Below, piece after piece: positions 5,616 to 5,639 of a stretch of 5,639 nt of DNA (position 1 is the stretch's first letter; each line of letters begins with the position of its first letter). Made by a program: the position numbers and the translations under genes. Under the pieces are notes generated by a model. It searched no databases. It saw only the letters and a list, made by a program, of their open reading frames with translations, and had not been told where the DNA came from. The stretch comes from CAYOBW01 sp964402115 (GTDB lineage: Bacteria > Verrucomicrobiota > Kiritimatiellia > UBA8416 > CAYOBW01). The stretch is from the NCBI GenBank assembly GCA_964402115.1, contig CAYOBW010000393.1, forward strand, positions 1 through 5,639, in the 5' to 3' direction.

Positions 5616-5639
5616 GGACGGGCATCGTCAAGCGGCCGG

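Overview
The window is a GC-rich piece of bacterial DNA in which every supported gene lies on the minus strand, so transcription runs from high to low coordinates. Protein style points to the Planctomycetota-Verrucomicrobiota-Chlamydiota group, most likely Verrucomicrobiota (Opitutales-like). The grounds are a Tat-exported Gfo/Idh/MocA oxidoreductase with the 'PASALG...SNRINVG' N-terminal style, a NupG-like sugar/nucleoside permease, and a secreted alpha-galactosidase-like glycosidase. This taxonomic call is inference from remembered family style, not from a search.

Region 5639-429 is a three-gene carbohydrate-utilisation unit. From upstream to downstream it holds an MFS transporter of the nucleoside:H+ symporter family (5502-4273), a Tat-signal Gfo/Idh/MocA oxidoreductase (4118-2844) and a Sec-signal GH36-type alpha-galactosidase (2807-429). 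Each has a clear Shine-Dalgarno sequence. The oxidoreductase and the glycosidase are 36 bp apart. The permease and the oxidoreductase are separated by 154 bp, which holds a perfect 16-bp palindrome over the permease stop codon and a possible 28-codon leader ORF whose stop overlaps the oxidoreductase start. The likely logic is that the glycosidase and oxidoreductase act on a galactoside outside the cytoplasmic membrane and the permease imports a product.

Region 432-1 is different in kind and, by my count over bases 1-420, lower in GC (about 59%, against 60-83% in lines sampled inside the two enzyme genes). It starts exactly at the glycosidase stop codon (ATGA overlap) with a short ORF6N-domain protein whose C-terminal half does not match the family. 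Eight bases after its stop begins a 38-codon ORF whose first ~27 residues resemble the N-terminus of type III-like site-specific DNA methyltransferases. That resemblance stops inside an 8-bp inverted repeat. This looks like a decayed fragment of a restriction-modification or phage-type defence locus joined to the sugar operon.

No RNA genes, CRISPR array, complete insertion sequence or convincing rho-independent terminator was seen. The most unusual parts are the abrupt operon/defence-remnant junction and the small features in the 154-bp gap.
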